The notes beneath the pieces are model-generated. The model had not been told where the DNA came from, searched no databases, and was given only the letters and a program-made list of their open reading frames with translations. Below, piece after piece: positions 35,585 to 45,256 of a stretch of DNA of 64,000 nt (the first letter of the stretch is position 1; each line of letters opens with the position of its first letter). Source of the stretch: CAJQQK01 sp963696075 (lineage in GTDB: Bacteria > Pseudomonadota > Alphaproteobacteria > Rhizobiales > Hyphomicrobiaceae); contig CAVOJD010000026.1 in NCBI GenBank assembly GCA_963696075.1, positions 1 through 64,000 of the forward strand, given 5' to 3'. Made by a program: the position numbers and the translations under genes.

Positions 35585-36367
35585 ATGCCATCGACCCAGT
35601 CGTGCATCTCCGACCTGCTCCCGCCCGCTGCAAACGACAGCGCACAGCACCGTCTTGGCGCCCAATCGACATCTGCGATCTTCCTCTCCGAAGCACTCGC
35701 CCAGATCAACGAAGGCGCCCAGTTCCTCGATCGCCTCTCCCTTGAGGAAATCAACGCCGTCCGGCGCGTTGCCTCCCCCGTGGACGTGGAGCCCGGAGAA
35801 TGCATCTTCATGCAAGGCGACCAGCATCGCGGCATCTTCCTGATCGAGTCGGGCCAGGTGCGGATCTATTATGCCGGCCCGACGGGCCGCGAAATCACGC
35901 TTGCCTACTGGACGCCGGGTCACTTCATCGGCGGCCCTGAAGTGTTCGGTGGCGGCCTCCATGTCTGGTCGGCAACCGCAATGGAGCGGTGCAGGTTGTC
36001 ATACCTCCCGGGCCCTAAAATTCGCTACCTCGCCGAAACCGTGCCCTCCGTTGCCCTCGCATTGATTGATGGGTTGGTTGCCAAGGGCCGCTGCTATTCC
36101 GCCCTGGTTCAGATGCTCGGCACACGGTCGGTGACGGAACGCCTCGCCCAGTTGCTCTTGATCCTGGCCGCAGCCGACGGTCATGCCGATGGCGGAAAAC
36201 TCGTCGTCGACCGCCGCATCACGCACGAACAGCTCGCCATGATTGTCGGCTCCACCCGCCAGTGGGTGACGAGCACGCTGGCGCGGCTCCAGAAAAGCGG
36301 CCACATCAGCATTGACCGCAACATCATCACAATCGAACACCCTGATGGCCTGCGCACTGAGGAATAG
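35585..36367 (+). CDS. Crp/Fnr-family regulator
   Basis: A 260-residue protein with a cyclic-nucleotide-type beta roll (VEPGECIFMQGDQHRGIFLI, TLAYWTPGHFIGGPEVFGGG) and a C-terminal winged helix (ITHEQLAMIVGSTRQWVTST). The N-terminal cysteine cluster of true Fnr is missing. It follows the cytochrome gene by four bases and likely controls this or the neighbouring operon in response to redox, nucleotide or another ligand. Confidence 0.87.
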   Translation: MPSTQSCISDLLPPAANDSAQHRLGAQSTSAIFLSEALAQINEGAQFLDRLSLEEINAVRRVASPVDVEPGECIFMQGDQHRGIFLIESGQVRIYYAGPTGREITLAYWTPGHFIGGPEVFGGGLHVWSATAMERCRLSYLPGPKIRYLAETVPSVALALIDGLVAKGRCYSALVQMLGTRSVTERLAQLLLILAAADGHADGGKLVVDRRITHEQLAMIVGSTRQWVTSTLARLQKSGHISIDRNIITIEHPDGLRTEE

Positions 36368-36425
36368 TGCAGCTGACCGCAATACACCGCGCCCCGTTCG
36401 CAACCCGTGACCGCGGCCGCCCGCC

Positions 36426-37934
36426 TCATGCCGCGACAAACAGCGGAAAACTCACCCCCAAAGCCCAGGCCAGGATCAGCCCGAGCCCGAGCCCGGCAGC
36501 AACCGGCGACCGCGTCCGCCGGCCAACCCACCCCCCCATCAGCCCGAATATGACGAAGAAGACGGCGATCACCGGCAGGATGATCAGCAGAAAAAACAAC
36601 CGCTCGAAATCGAGCGCAACAGCGCCGCCGAGCGAGCCCAGAAACGCGGCCCTCGCCACCAGAACCCGCCACAGCGACGCCCGCCCACATTCACTCACCA
36701 CGCTGTCGCCAACCATGTAGGGCACCGCGCCAACGGCAATCGCAAGAATGATCGGCACACGGTCCGGACCGGGCATGAATGCCGCACCATAGCGGTCGAG
36801 CGCACCACCGAAAATGAGGATGCCGTAGGCTGCGAGCGCGAGCCCCGACACCCAATCGACCCGCCGCGGCCACACCCCGCCCCAGGCCAGGACCGCCAAC
36901 GCGATGACGCCGTAGACGAGCAGATGGACGGCAAGATAATCGGCGACAAGCACCGGCAGAAAACGCGTCTCCACAACGCTCAGCACCAGCGGCGTGATGA
37001 CCGCGGGCACGAACACAGCGAGCAGAAAAACGCCCAACGTCGGGCTGTCCGGCACGGACTTTCCTTGCGCCAGCAAGGTGGTCAGCGGCCAGGCAAGGAT
37101 GACAATCCCCGCGAGCAGCAGTGCAATCCACCCGCCCGTGGTCGCAACATCACCGCTGCTGGTCCGCCCGAATACGGCATCGAGCCACGCCCGCGCCTCG
37201 CGCATGCCGGTCGCCGAGTAGAGCACGCCGACATGCTCGACCCCGGGCGCCGCGACTGCGCGCCGGCCGGTCCCCTCTGACAACACCCCGATCGTTTCCC
37301 CCTCGGTTGCCTGAGCCTCGGCTTTTTGGACCGCGCGGAGCGCCTCGCGACGCAAGAACCCCTCCCAGGCCCCCGTTATGATGAGCAGGTTACGTGGCTT
37401 CTCGCCCGTCACCGCCTCCGAAAACATCGAAATCGCAACCGTCGCCGCGACCCGTTCATCCGCGATCGCCTGGCGCACGACGATATCCGACGCCATCGAG
37501 TGACCGAGAAGTGCAATCCGCCCGTCAACGTAGGGCAGCCCGACAGCGGCATCGCTGACCCGGCCGATCTCGCGCATCAGGCGCTGCGTCGTCCCCTCGA
37601 CCTTCGTGATGTCACCGGACATGGGTCTCGGGTTGCGCCCGTGTCCCTCGAAATCGAAACTCACGGCGATATAGCCGGCCTGCGCCAGCGTGAGCGCATA
37701 GGCTTCCATCAACTGCCGTGACCCGGCAAAGCCGTGTGCGATGATGACGGCCGGCGCAGGTTTCAGCCCTGCAGCCTCGGTGCCTGCCCGGCGATAGATC
37801 GTGGCCGGCGTCCCATCGACCACCAAAGGCTCGATCACAAGGCCGGCGCGGTGGCGCTCAAGCTGCAACCCGCCAATCAGCACCGCCACCGCCCCCACGA
37901 CGGCTGCGATCCATTGCAGGTTCCGCCCGACCAT
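36426..37934 (-). CDS. alpha/beta hydrolase fused to a multi-pass membrane domain
   Basis: About 502 residues (an upstream start at 37988 is possible). An N-terminal membrane anchor is followed by an alpha/beta-hydrolase of the dienelactone-hydrolase/lipase type: oxyanion region VIIAHGFAGS and nucleophile elbow IALLGHSMASDI. From residue ~270 there are about seven to eight hydrophobic segments. The substrate is unknown; the hydrolase domain probably faces the periplasm or membrane surface. Confidence 0.78.
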   Translation of the reverse strand: MVGRNLQWIAAVVGAVAVLIGGLQLERHRAGLVIEPLVVDGTPATIYRRAGTEAAGLKPAPAVIIAHGFAGSRQLMEAYALTLAQAGYIAVSFDFEGHGRNPRPMSGDITKVEGTTQRLMREIGRVSDAAVGLPYVDGRIALLGHSMASDIVVRQAIADERVAATVAISMFSEAVTGEKPRNLLIITGAWEGFLRREALRAVQKAEAQATEGETIGVLSEGTGRRAVAAPGVEHVGVLYSATGMREARAWLDAVFGRTSSGDVATTGGWIALLLAGIVILAWPLTTLLAQGKSVPDSPTLGVFLLAVFVPAVITPLVLSVVETRFLPVLVADYLAVHLLVYGVIALAVLAWGGVWPRRVDWVSGLALAAYGILIFGGALDRYGAAFMPGPDRVPIILAIAVGAVPYMVGDSVVSECGRASLWRVLVARAAFLGSLGGAVALDFERLFFLLIILPVIAVFFVIFGLMGGWVGRRTRSPVAAGLGLGLILAWALGVSFPLFVAA

Positions 37935-37999
37935 GCCCACTCTCGCGTTCGATATTCTCGTAAGACCGAAATCTAGCACAGCACCCAACGGCCAGCGCG

Positions 38000-38986
38000 C
38001 TAGCCGATCTGACCACCGTCATAGCCACACGCGATCCGGCCGAGTGCGATCCTGAAGGCTTCGGTCCCCATCACGTCGCCAATCGCCTTCGCCTCTGCCC
38101 CCTCGGGATCAAGCCCGCGTGCCCGCACGAGCAGTTGGCGGACCAGTTCGCGATCGAGCAACGGCAAACTCGCCCAGAAACCGCGCGCAAGCTCACCCGC
38201 CAGCGCGTGGTCCGGATGGCTCGCATTTTCCGGCGCCTTGCCGATCTCATACATGTGCGTCACGGCCCCCCAGTCGCCGCGCGCCGCCGGAAGCCGCTCG
38301 AAAACGTCCGGACACTCTTCCGCGACATAGAACCGATTAAGCGTGTCATCGAGCCGGAACCGATACCCGGCACCAACGAGATCCGCCTCCCACGCCTCAT
38401 GGCTCGGCGCGTTCGTGGCAGGATCGATGGCTTCGATCACGACAACCTTCGGCCGAAACCGCGTCCAGTCATTACTGGCGAGCACATCCCCCTCGGCGCC
38501 CTCGACATCGATCTTCAGAAAGTCGATCTCCCCGACCCCATTCTTTCCCACCCCATGACGATCGAACAGCGCCGCAAGCGTCAACATCGGCTTGCTCACC
38601 GTGTGATAGGTATCACCATGCGACATCGACGCATTGGCCTTGTCCGCAACCGTCGTCGACAGACCATGCAGCCGTGGAAACGCATGCAGCTCCGCCGTCC
38701 CGACCTCGCGCCCGATGACCCCTTCATAGACAACATCGCGCGGGCGAATGTGCGCATAAAGGCTGGCAAGCTCCGACTGCGGCTCGACGACAAGGCCCTG
38801 CCAGCCGCGCTCGTAGAACCACAACGAAACATTGTCCGCGACGGGATGCCCGCCACCAATGTCGACGTAGAAGCCGCCGCCTTCTTGCCCGTCCCCCAGC
38901 GCCAGCCAGAGGTGAAAATCCTCGAGGTTCTGCGTGTAGGAAAGCGGTTTGGCAGCCAACGTCGAAGCTCCAGAAAGTGTCACCAT
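38000..38986 (-). CDS. FkbM-family methyltransferase
   Basis: About 328 residues from the ATG at 38986 (39049 is an alternative). SAM-binding start FYVDIGGGHPVADNVS, then GLVVEPQSELASLYAHIRPR, and the conserved FkbM block IDFLKIDVEGAEGDVL. Such enzymes O-methylate sugars or lipids in surface polysaccharides and natural products; no glycan cluster is adjacent. Confidence 0.83.
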   Translation of the reverse strand: MVTLSGASTLAAKPLSYTQNLEDFHLWLALGDGQEGGGFYVDIGGGHPVADNVSLWFYERGWQGLVVEPQSELASLYAHIRPRDVVYEGVIGREVGTAELHAFPRLHGLSTTVADKANASMSHGDTYHTVSKPMLTLAALFDRHGVGKNGVGEIDFLKIDVEGAEGDVLASNDWTRFRPKVVVIEAIDPATNAPSHEAWEADLVGAGYRFRLDDTLNRFYVAEECPDVFERLPAARGDWGAVTHMYEIGKAPENASHPDHALAGELARGFWASLPLLDRELVRQLLVRARGLDPEGAEAKAIGDVMGTEAFRIALGRIACGYDGGQIG

Positions 38987-39194
38987 CGTATCATTCACTC
39001 TGCTGTTGCAGGCGCGAGCACGCCGGATGCTGTAGCGTTTCGTCCGCACGACGCGCGCGGATCGTGGATTGAATTAGGACCGTCACTAGAGACCGACTAT
39101 GGTCGCTGGATGTCCTTGCCCCGTCCGCCGCGCCATGACTTGATGATCGTCTCGGCCAGAGCGCTCAGAAACAGACACCTTGAACCGGACGCAG

Positions 39195-39824
39195 CTAGGC
39201 AAGCTTGGCGCGTGTCTCATCATCACACGCCACCGTGCGCTCATAGCTCGCAAGCGCCGTCATGTGATCCCAGAACGCCATCACATTCGCCGGCAACGCC
39301 TCGCTGACGGACCGGCGATATCCCCGCAGCACATAGGCGGTGCTCAGGTCCGCAGCCGTCATCTCATCACCCACGAGATACCGCCGCCCGGCCAACGCCT
39401 GGTCCAGGGCCTCAACGCAATCTGTTGCGCGGGATTTCATCTCAGCCACCACATCCGCCAGTTCCGGCTTGAACTCACGGCGATGGTTTGTGATTTCACC
39501 AAGCGGCCGCTGGAACGTCGACTCAGAAAACCAGAGCCATTGCAGAAAATGGGCATAACCCGGATCGGTGACGGCAGGTTGCAGACGGCCCTCCCCATAT
39601 CGCGCCAGGATGTACTGGATCATCGCACACGATTCATGCATCCGCAGGTTGCCATCTTCCATGATCGGCACCTTGCTGACCGGGTGCATCGCCCGCCATT
39701 CAGCCGAACGCCGATACTCTGCCGAGAAATCGACAGGCTGGATCTGATAGGGAACGCCCAGCTCCTCACACACCCAAATCACACGGAAACCCCGCGTACC
39801 GGGAGAATGGTAGATCGTGAGCAT
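39195..39824 (-). CDS. glutathione S-transferase
   Basis: A 209-residue cytosolic enzyme. The thioredoxin-like N-domain contains YHSPGTRGFRVIWVCEEL and VSKVPIMEDGNLRMHESCAM; the C-terminal helical domain contains YLVGDEMTAADLSTAYVLRG. ATG at 39824 is preferred because AAGGAAAAG precedes it and the canonical first strand follows. Confidence 0.87.
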   Translation of the reverse strand: MLTIYHSPGTRGFRVIWVCEELGVPYQIQPVDFSAEYRRSAEWRAMHPVSKVPIMEDGNLRMHESCAMIQYILARYGEGRLQPAVTDPGYAHFLQWLWFSESTFQRPLGEITNHRREFKPELADVVAEMKSRATDCVEALDQALAGRRYLVGDEMTAADLSTAYVLRGYRRSVSEALPANVMAFWDHMTALASYERTVACDDETRAKLA

Positions 39825-40009
39825 GCCGGCTTTTCCTTGAATTGATCGGTTGTTCGCCAACGAGATGCTGGCACGCGTGAAGCTACGCCTGGAATGCAGC
39901 GCTGCCAACCCGCCCCAGAAAAGGTAGAGAACCGATCAAGAGCAGATCCAGAGCCGGCCTCGAACGCCCCAACGGCGCGCCCCCAGACGACCGCGCCACG
40001 GCCGCACCA

Positions 40010-40645
40010 TTACCGCGCCAGCATCAGCGGCGTCGTCTCCCGGATCATCTCGAGCACGTCGAGTTCCGGTGCAACGCTCGCATAGTCCTCATCGATCAAC
40101 AGTGACGCGGCCCCGTGCACGAACGTCCACAGCCGCACCGCCAGCGCCTTGGGCTCGCCCTTGACATCGTTCGCCGCGCAATAGCACGCGACCTGCTCGA
40201 TCACGCCGCTGAAGCACTTGGTGCCATCTTCGACGACCTGCGGCGTCTGCTTGAGCTGCGGGTGCTGCCCGAACATCAACCGGAAGAGATGCTCTTCCTC
40301 GACGGCGAAGGTCACATAAGCCTCCCCCATCGCGATGATCCCCTCGATCCGGGTTGCCCCACCCGCCGCTTCCACCGCAGCGATCGATCGCTCCCCCAGC
40401 GCATCGAACGCCCTGACCACGACCACTTCGAGAATTTCATCGCGATCCCGGAAATGCTTGTAGGGCGCAGCCGTCGACACGCCAGCCCGCCGGCACACGT
40501 CAGCCAGCGAGAACTTCTCGACCCCGACTTCCGCAATCTGCGCATAGGACGCCGCCACCAGAGCTTCGCGCAGGTCGCCGTGGTGATACCGCGTCTTTTC
40601 TGCCGACCCTGCGGCAGCCTGAGCTTTATCTGGCGAACGGCTCAT
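40010..40645 (-). CDS. TetR-family repressor of the RND pump
   Basis: A 211-residue regulator. The HTH is FSLADVCRRAGVSTAAPYKH-F; the C-terminal domain is of the WHG/TetR_C type (FRLMFGQHPQLKQT). It is divergent from the efflux operon with three operator-like palindromes in the 115-bp gap, so it very probably represses that operon and itself. Confidence 0.88.
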   Translation of the reverse strand: MSRSPDKAQAAAGSAEKTRYHHGDLREALVAASYAQIAEVGVEKFSLADVCRRAGVSTAAPYKHFRDRDEILEVVVVRAFDALGERSIAAVEAAGGATRIEGIIAMGEAYVTFAVEEEHLFRLMFGQHPQLKQTPQVVEDGTKCFSGVIEQVACYCAANDVKGEPKALAVRLWTFVHGAASLLIDEDYASVAPELDVLEMIRETTPLMLAR

Positions 40646-40670
40646 CCAACCTCCTGTCCATCACGTTAGT

Positions 40671-40731
40671 GTTAGTGCGACTAACTTTCGCTTGCAAGTT
40701 AGTCTCATTAACATATGTTAGCCCAACTAAC
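40671..40731. promoter_or_regulatory. three TetR-type operator palindromes
   Basis: GTTAGTGCGACTAAC (40671-40685), GTTAGTCTCATTAAC (40698-40712) and GTTAGCCCAACTAAC (40717-40731) share the inverted GTTAG...CTAAC pattern. They fill the gap between the tetR start (40645) and the adaptor start (40761). Array spacing is 27 and 19 bases centre to centre. Confidence 0.7.
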
Positions 40732-40760
40732 TTAACCGAAGGCGACCAGGAGTAGCGCCG

Positions 40761-41942
40761 ATGCAAAGCGCCAACCACGATGCCTCCCCCGAACCGGCCA
40801 CTCCCAGCCCCGGCGCGGCGCGAACCCGCCGCCCGTTGATGAATGCCGCGGTCGTCACCGTCGTCACGGTCAGCTTTGCGGCCATTGCCGGCGCCGGCAT
40901 CGCAGCCCTCAAGGAGAGCGCCGCCGCCCCCCACTCTACCCCGGCTCCCGCGCCTGTCCGCGTCGAAACCGTTCGTGTCCACCACCAACCTGCCTATCAA
41001 ACCACCGTCCGCTATAGCGGCCTCATCGAAGCCGCCCGCGAGACCCGGCTGGCTTTCGAACAGGGCGGCCTCGTCATCGCCGTCGAGGTTGAAGAAGGCG
41101 CGCTCGTGCGCAAGGGCGATATCATCGCCCGCCTCGACACCCGCACCCTTGAGGCCGAACGCGACCAGCTCAACGCCCGCCGCCAGGAACTCGACGCCCA
41201 ACTGAGCCTCGCCCGCCTGACCCGCAATCGTCTCGACGGCCTGAGCCAGCGCGGCTGGACGCCCGAACAGCGCCAGGACGAGGCCAACGCCGGCGTCACC
41301 CGCCTGACCGCCGCCGTCGCCGGTGTCACCGCCGAACTGAAAGCCCTCGACATCAGGCTGGCAAAATCAATCCTGAAAGCGCCCTTCGATGGCACCGTCA
41401 CCACCCGCGCGATCGATGAAGGCGCCGTCGTCGCCCCCGGCACCACCCTCGTAACGCTCGCAGAAACAGCGACGCTGCGCGCGCGCATCGGCCTCCCCCC
41501 GGCCGTCGCAGCCACCCTCGATGCCAGCCAAACCTACCACCTGACGAGCCTCGGCCACGTTTTTCCCGCCCACCTCGCCATCAAGCGCGCCGACCTCGAC
41601 CCCACGACCCGAACCGTCCCCGTCCTCTTCGACCTGACGGCCCCTGCCGCCCGCGCGCCGATCGGCGCCATCGCGACCCTCCCCCTCGAACGCCGCATTG
41701 AGGAGCCCGGCGCCTGGCTGCCCCTGTCCGCCCTCAAGGAAGGCCGCCGCGGCTTGTGGACCGTCCTTCGCGTCGACCCGCAAACCTCAGGCGCCACCGT
41801 CACGGACCGCGCCGTCGAAATCCTCCACGTCGCCGATGAGCGCGCCTTCGTGCGCGGCTCCCTGGCAGATGGCGATGCCGTCGTCGCCCGCGCCACCAAC
41901 CGCCTCGTGGCAGGCCAGCGCGTTGCCCTCGGGCGGGAGTAA
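40761..41942 (+). CDS. RND efflux periplasmic adaptor
   Basis: A 393-residue membrane fusion protein anchored by an N-terminal helix (AAVVTVVTVSFAAIAGAGIA). The lipoyl domain halves are VRYSGLIEAARETRLAFEQG and LKAPFDGTVTTRAIDEGA, enclosing a coiled-coil hairpin (LDAQLSLARLTRNRLDGLSQ). It links the RND pump to an outer-membrane channel, which is not encoded here. It lies six bases before the pump gene. Confidence 0.9.
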   Translation: MQSANHDASPEPATPSPGAARTRRPLMNAAVVTVVTVSFAAIAGAGIAALKESAAAPHSTPAPAPVRVETVRVHHQPAYQTTVRYSGLIEAARETRLAFEQGGLVIAVEVEEGALVRKGDIIARLDTRTLEAERDQLNARRQELDAQLSLARLTRNRLDGLSQRGWTPEQRQDEANAGVTRLTAAVAGVTAELKALDIRLAKSILKAPFDGTVTTRAIDEGAVVAPGTTLVTLAETATLRARIGLPPAVAATLDASQTYHLTSLGHVFPAHLAIKRADLDPTTRTVPVLFDLTAPAARAPIGAIATLPLERRIEEPGAWLPLSALKEGRRGLWTVLRVDPQTSGATVTDRAVEILHVADERAFVRGSLADGDAVVARATNRLVAGQRVALGRE

Positions 41943-41947
41943 GCCCC

Positions 41948-44900
41948 ATGACCACCTGGCTCTACCGCAACCCCCGTATCTTCGCGCTCGCCGTCCTGAT
42001 GATGCTCGCCGCCGGTGCCGCAGCCCTCACCACCATCGCGCGTCAGGAAGACCCGACCATCACCAACCTCTTCGCGACCATCGTCACCCCCTATCCCGGC
42101 GCCGACCCCGCCCGTGTCGAAGCCCTCGTGACGGAAAAAATCGAAGAGGAACTCCGCCAGATTGCCGAGATCGACGAGATCAAATCCGTCTCCCGCCTTG
42201 GCGTTTCCGTGGTCAGCGTCGAACTCTCACAATTCATTGCGAAAGACCGCATCGAACAGACCTGGTCCGAGATCCGCGACGCGCTGAGCGATGCCGCGCG
42301 AAATTTTCCATCCGGCGTCCCCCAACCTGAATTCGACAACGACCGCACCGGCGCTTTCACCGCCATCATGGCGCTGGTCCCGGCCCCTGGCGCAACCCCT
42401 GGCGATGGCGTCCTCGCCCGCTCCGCCAAGTTGCTCCAGGACCGCCTCCGCGCCGTTGCCGGCACCAAATTCGTCGACCTTTATGGCGACGCCCGCGAAG
42501 AAATCAGCGTCATCATCGACGCCCCGCGTCTCGCAGCCCTCGGCCTCACCGCCCAGGACGTCTCCCGCGCCATCGCATCCGCCGATTCGAAAGTCCGCGC
42601 CGGCCAGGTCCGCGGCGCCGCGACCGACCTGCTGATCGAAGTCGCCGGCGAGATCAAGGCCCTTGACCGCGTCCGCGCGATCCCCGTGCGCACAGGCCCT
42701 GACGGCCGCCTCGTCCGCGTCGGCGACATTGCCGAAATCCGCCGCGCACGCCAGGAGCCACCTGCCAGCCTTGCCATTGTCGACGGCCGCGAGGGCATCC
42801 TCATTGCAGCGCGCATGGAAGACGACTTGCAGGTCGATGTCTGGTCCGCCCGCATCCAGCAGGCCCGCCTTGCGTTCGCCGAAACGCTCCCCGCTGACAT
42901 CGAACTGATCAACCTGTTCGATCAGGCCGCCTACACCTCCGATCGCCTGATGGACGTCCTCTTCAACATGGCAGCCGGCATGGCGATCGTCGTCGGCGTC
43001 CTCTTCATCACGCTCGGCTGGCGCGCAGCCCTCATCGTCGCCCTCATCATCCCGCTGGCCGCCATCATCTCGATCGCCGGCCTCCAGGCAGCCGGCGTAC
43101 CCATCCATCAGATGTCCGTCACCGGCCTCATCGTCGCCCTCGGCCTCCTGGTCGACGCCGCCATCGTCATGACGGACGAGATCCGCCGGCGGCTGAAAGC
43201 GGGCATTCCCCGCCTCCAGGCCGTCGACACCGCCGTCCGCCGCCTCGCAGCTCCCCTGCTCGCCTCGACCGTGACAACCGTCCTCGCCTTCACGCCGATG
43301 GTCCTCCTGCCCGGCCCCGCCGGCGACTTCGTCGGATCGATCGCAATCGCCGTCATCATCATGTTGACCGCCTCCCTCGTCCTCGCCCTGACCTTGACCC
43401 CGGCGCTTGCCGGCTGGCTCCTGCCCTCGGATGGCCCGTCACCTGATCAGCCCAAACCCCGCGAAACGCGCACTGGCTTCCGCCTCATTCGTTTCACCCT
43501 GCAGCGTCCCGCTCTCAGCCTCCTTGCCGCCCTCATCCTGCCCGTGATCGGCTTTGGCGCCTTCCCCACCCTGAAGCCGCAGTTCTTCCCCGGCGTCGAC
43601 CGTGATCAGTTCTACATTCAGCTCAAGCTCCCCGACGGCACCGCGATCGCCGAGACGCAACGCGTCATGCGCAAGGTCGATGCGCTGACCCGCAGCGAAC
43701 CTGAGATCAAATCCTTGAACTGGGTCATCGGTGAAAGCGCCCCCGCCTTCTATTACAACATGATTGCCGACCAGGACGGCGTCGCAAGCTTCGCCGAAGC
43801 CCTCGTCACGACCACATCGCCCGCCGCAACCGAAGCCATCCTCGACCGCCTCCAGCGCCGCCTCAACGCCGACGTCCCCGAAGCGCGCGCGATCGTTCGC
43901 GGCCTCGTCCAGGGCCCGCCCGTCACGGCCCCCGTCGAGATCCGCGTCGTCGGCCCTGACCTCGACACCCTGCGCCGTCTCGCCGACCACATCCGCCTGC
44001 TCATGCTCGACGTCCCCGGCATCACGCTGGCCCGCACCGAGGTCGACGGCGGCGCACCCAAGCTGCGCATCGACCTTGACGAGGATAAGGTCCGCCTCGC
44101 CGGTCTTGATCTCGGTGCTGTCGCCGCACAACTCGAGGCCCGCCTCGAAGGCCTCACCGGCGGCTCCCTCATCGAAGCCAGCGAAGAACTCCCCATCCGC
44201 GTGCGCACCGGCCAGCAGGCGCGCCACTCCGCCGATGAAATCCGCAGTTTCGAAATCCTGCACCCGGACGCCGCCGCCCTTGCCGCCGCAGGCCGCCACC
44301 CCGCCATCCCCTTGACCGCACTCGGCGACGTCAAGCTCGTCCCCGCCGACCCCGCCATCCACCGCCGCGACGGCGAACGCATCAACACCGTCCAAGGCTT
44401 CGTCGAACGCGGCCTCCTCCCCGAAGTCGTTCTCGCCGCGGTCCAGCAGCGCCTTGCCGCAAGCGGCCTCGACGTGCCCCCCGGCTACCGCCTCGAAGTC
44501 GGCGGCGACAGTGACGCGCGCGATGAAACGCTGCGCAATCTGCTAAGCCCCCTCGGCCTCATCATTGCACTGACGACGGCAACCATCGTGCTCACCTTCG
44601 GCTCCTATCGCCTCTCCGCCATCACCGCCGTCGTTGCCCTCCTGTCGGTTGGCCTGAGCCTCCTCGCCCTCGCGGTCTTCCGCTATCCCTTCGGCATCCA
44701 GGCCGTGATCGGCGTCATCGGCTCGATCGGGGTCTCGATCAACGCCGCCATCATCATCATGACGGCCCTGCAGGAGGACGCCGACGCCCTTGCCGGCGAC
44801 ATCAACGCCATCGCCGGCCGCGTCGCCGACCAGTCCCGCCACATCATCTCAACCACGCTCACCACCTTCGGCGGCTTCCTGCCGTTGATTCTCGCCGGCG

Positions 44901-45058
44901 GCGGCTTTTGGCCCCCCTTCGCGATGGCCATTGGCGGCGGCGTCCTGCTCTCAACGATCGTCTCGCTGATTTTCGTACCGGCCCTCTTCACCCTGATGAC
45001 GCGCACAGGACGGCTTCCCGCCAACCTGCCGCAGAACGCCATCCCGGCAGCCAAATAG
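41948..45058 (+). CDS. RND-family efflux transporter
   Basis: A 1036-residue proton-driven exporter with 12 membrane helices and two large periplasmic loops, AcrB-like in length. The N-terminus TTWLYRNPRIFALAVLMMLA and RQEDPTITNLFATIVTPYPG are characteristic. In helix 4 the proton-relay Asp pair of AcrB (LLVDDAI) is LLVDAAIVMTDE here, so one Asp is replaced by Ala. Substrate range cannot be read; multidrug or small-molecule export is likely. Confidence 0.92.
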   Translation: MTTWLYRNPRIFALAVLMMLAAGAAALTTIARQEDPTITNLFATIVTPYPGADPARVEALVTEKIEEELRQIAEIDEIKSVSRLGVSVVSVELSQFIAKDRIEQTWSEIRDALSDAARNFPSGVPQPEFDNDRTGAFTAIMALVPAPGATPGDGVLARSAKLLQDRLRAVAGTKFVDLYGDAREEISVIIDAPRLAALGLTAQDVSRAIASADSKVRAGQVRGAATDLLIEVAGEIKALDRVRAIPVRTGPDGRLVRVGDIAEIRRARQEPPASLAIVDGREGILIAARMEDDLQVDVWSARIQQARLAFAETLPADIELINLFDQAAYTSDRLMDVLFNMAAGMAIVVGVLFITLGWRAALIVALIIPLAAIISIAGLQAAGVPIHQMSVTGLIVALGLLVDAAIVMTDEIRRRLKAGIPRLQAVDTAVRRLAAPLLASTVTTVLAFTPMVLLPGPAGDFVGSIAIAVIIMLTASLVLALTLTPALAGWLLPSDGPSPDQPKPRETRTGFRLIRFTLQRPALSLLAALILPVIGFGAFPTLKPQFFPGVDRDQFYIQLKLPDGTAIAETQRVMRKVDALTRSEPEIKSLNWVIGESAPAFYYNMIADQDGVASFAEALVTTTSPAATEAILDRLQRRLNADVPEARAIVRGLVQGPPVTAPVEIRVVGPDLDTLRRLADHIRLLMLDVPGITLARTEVDGGAPKLRIDLDEDKVRLAGLDLGAVAAQLEARLEGLTGGSLIEASEELPIRVRTGQQARHSADEIRSFEILHPDAAALAAAGRHPAIPLTALGDVKLVPADPAIHRRDGERINTVQGFVERGLLPEVVLAAVQQRLAASGLDVPPGYRLEVGGDSDARDETLRNLLSPLGLIIALTTATIVLTFGSYRLSAITAVVALLSVGLSLLALAVFRYPFGIQAVIGVIGSIGVSINAAIIIMTALQEDADALAGDINAIAGRVADQSRHIISTTLTTFGGFLPLILAGGGFWPPFAMAIGGGVLLSTIVSLIFVPALFTLMTRTGRLPANLPQNAIPAAK

Positions 45059-45256
45059 CCCCGCCACCCTTTGCGACCGGGCAATCAAAGGGCTTGCACC
45101 CCCCACCCCCGCCGCAGCCTTATGCCCCGCCCTTGAACGCAGGCGCGCCCTCGCCGCCCTGCTGCAACCTTTGCGAGCCCGGTTCACCACGCGCTTTCAC
45201 TTTGCGCTTGGCCCCAATCGCTGCCAGCATGTGATCCCTTCATCTGGCACCGAGCA

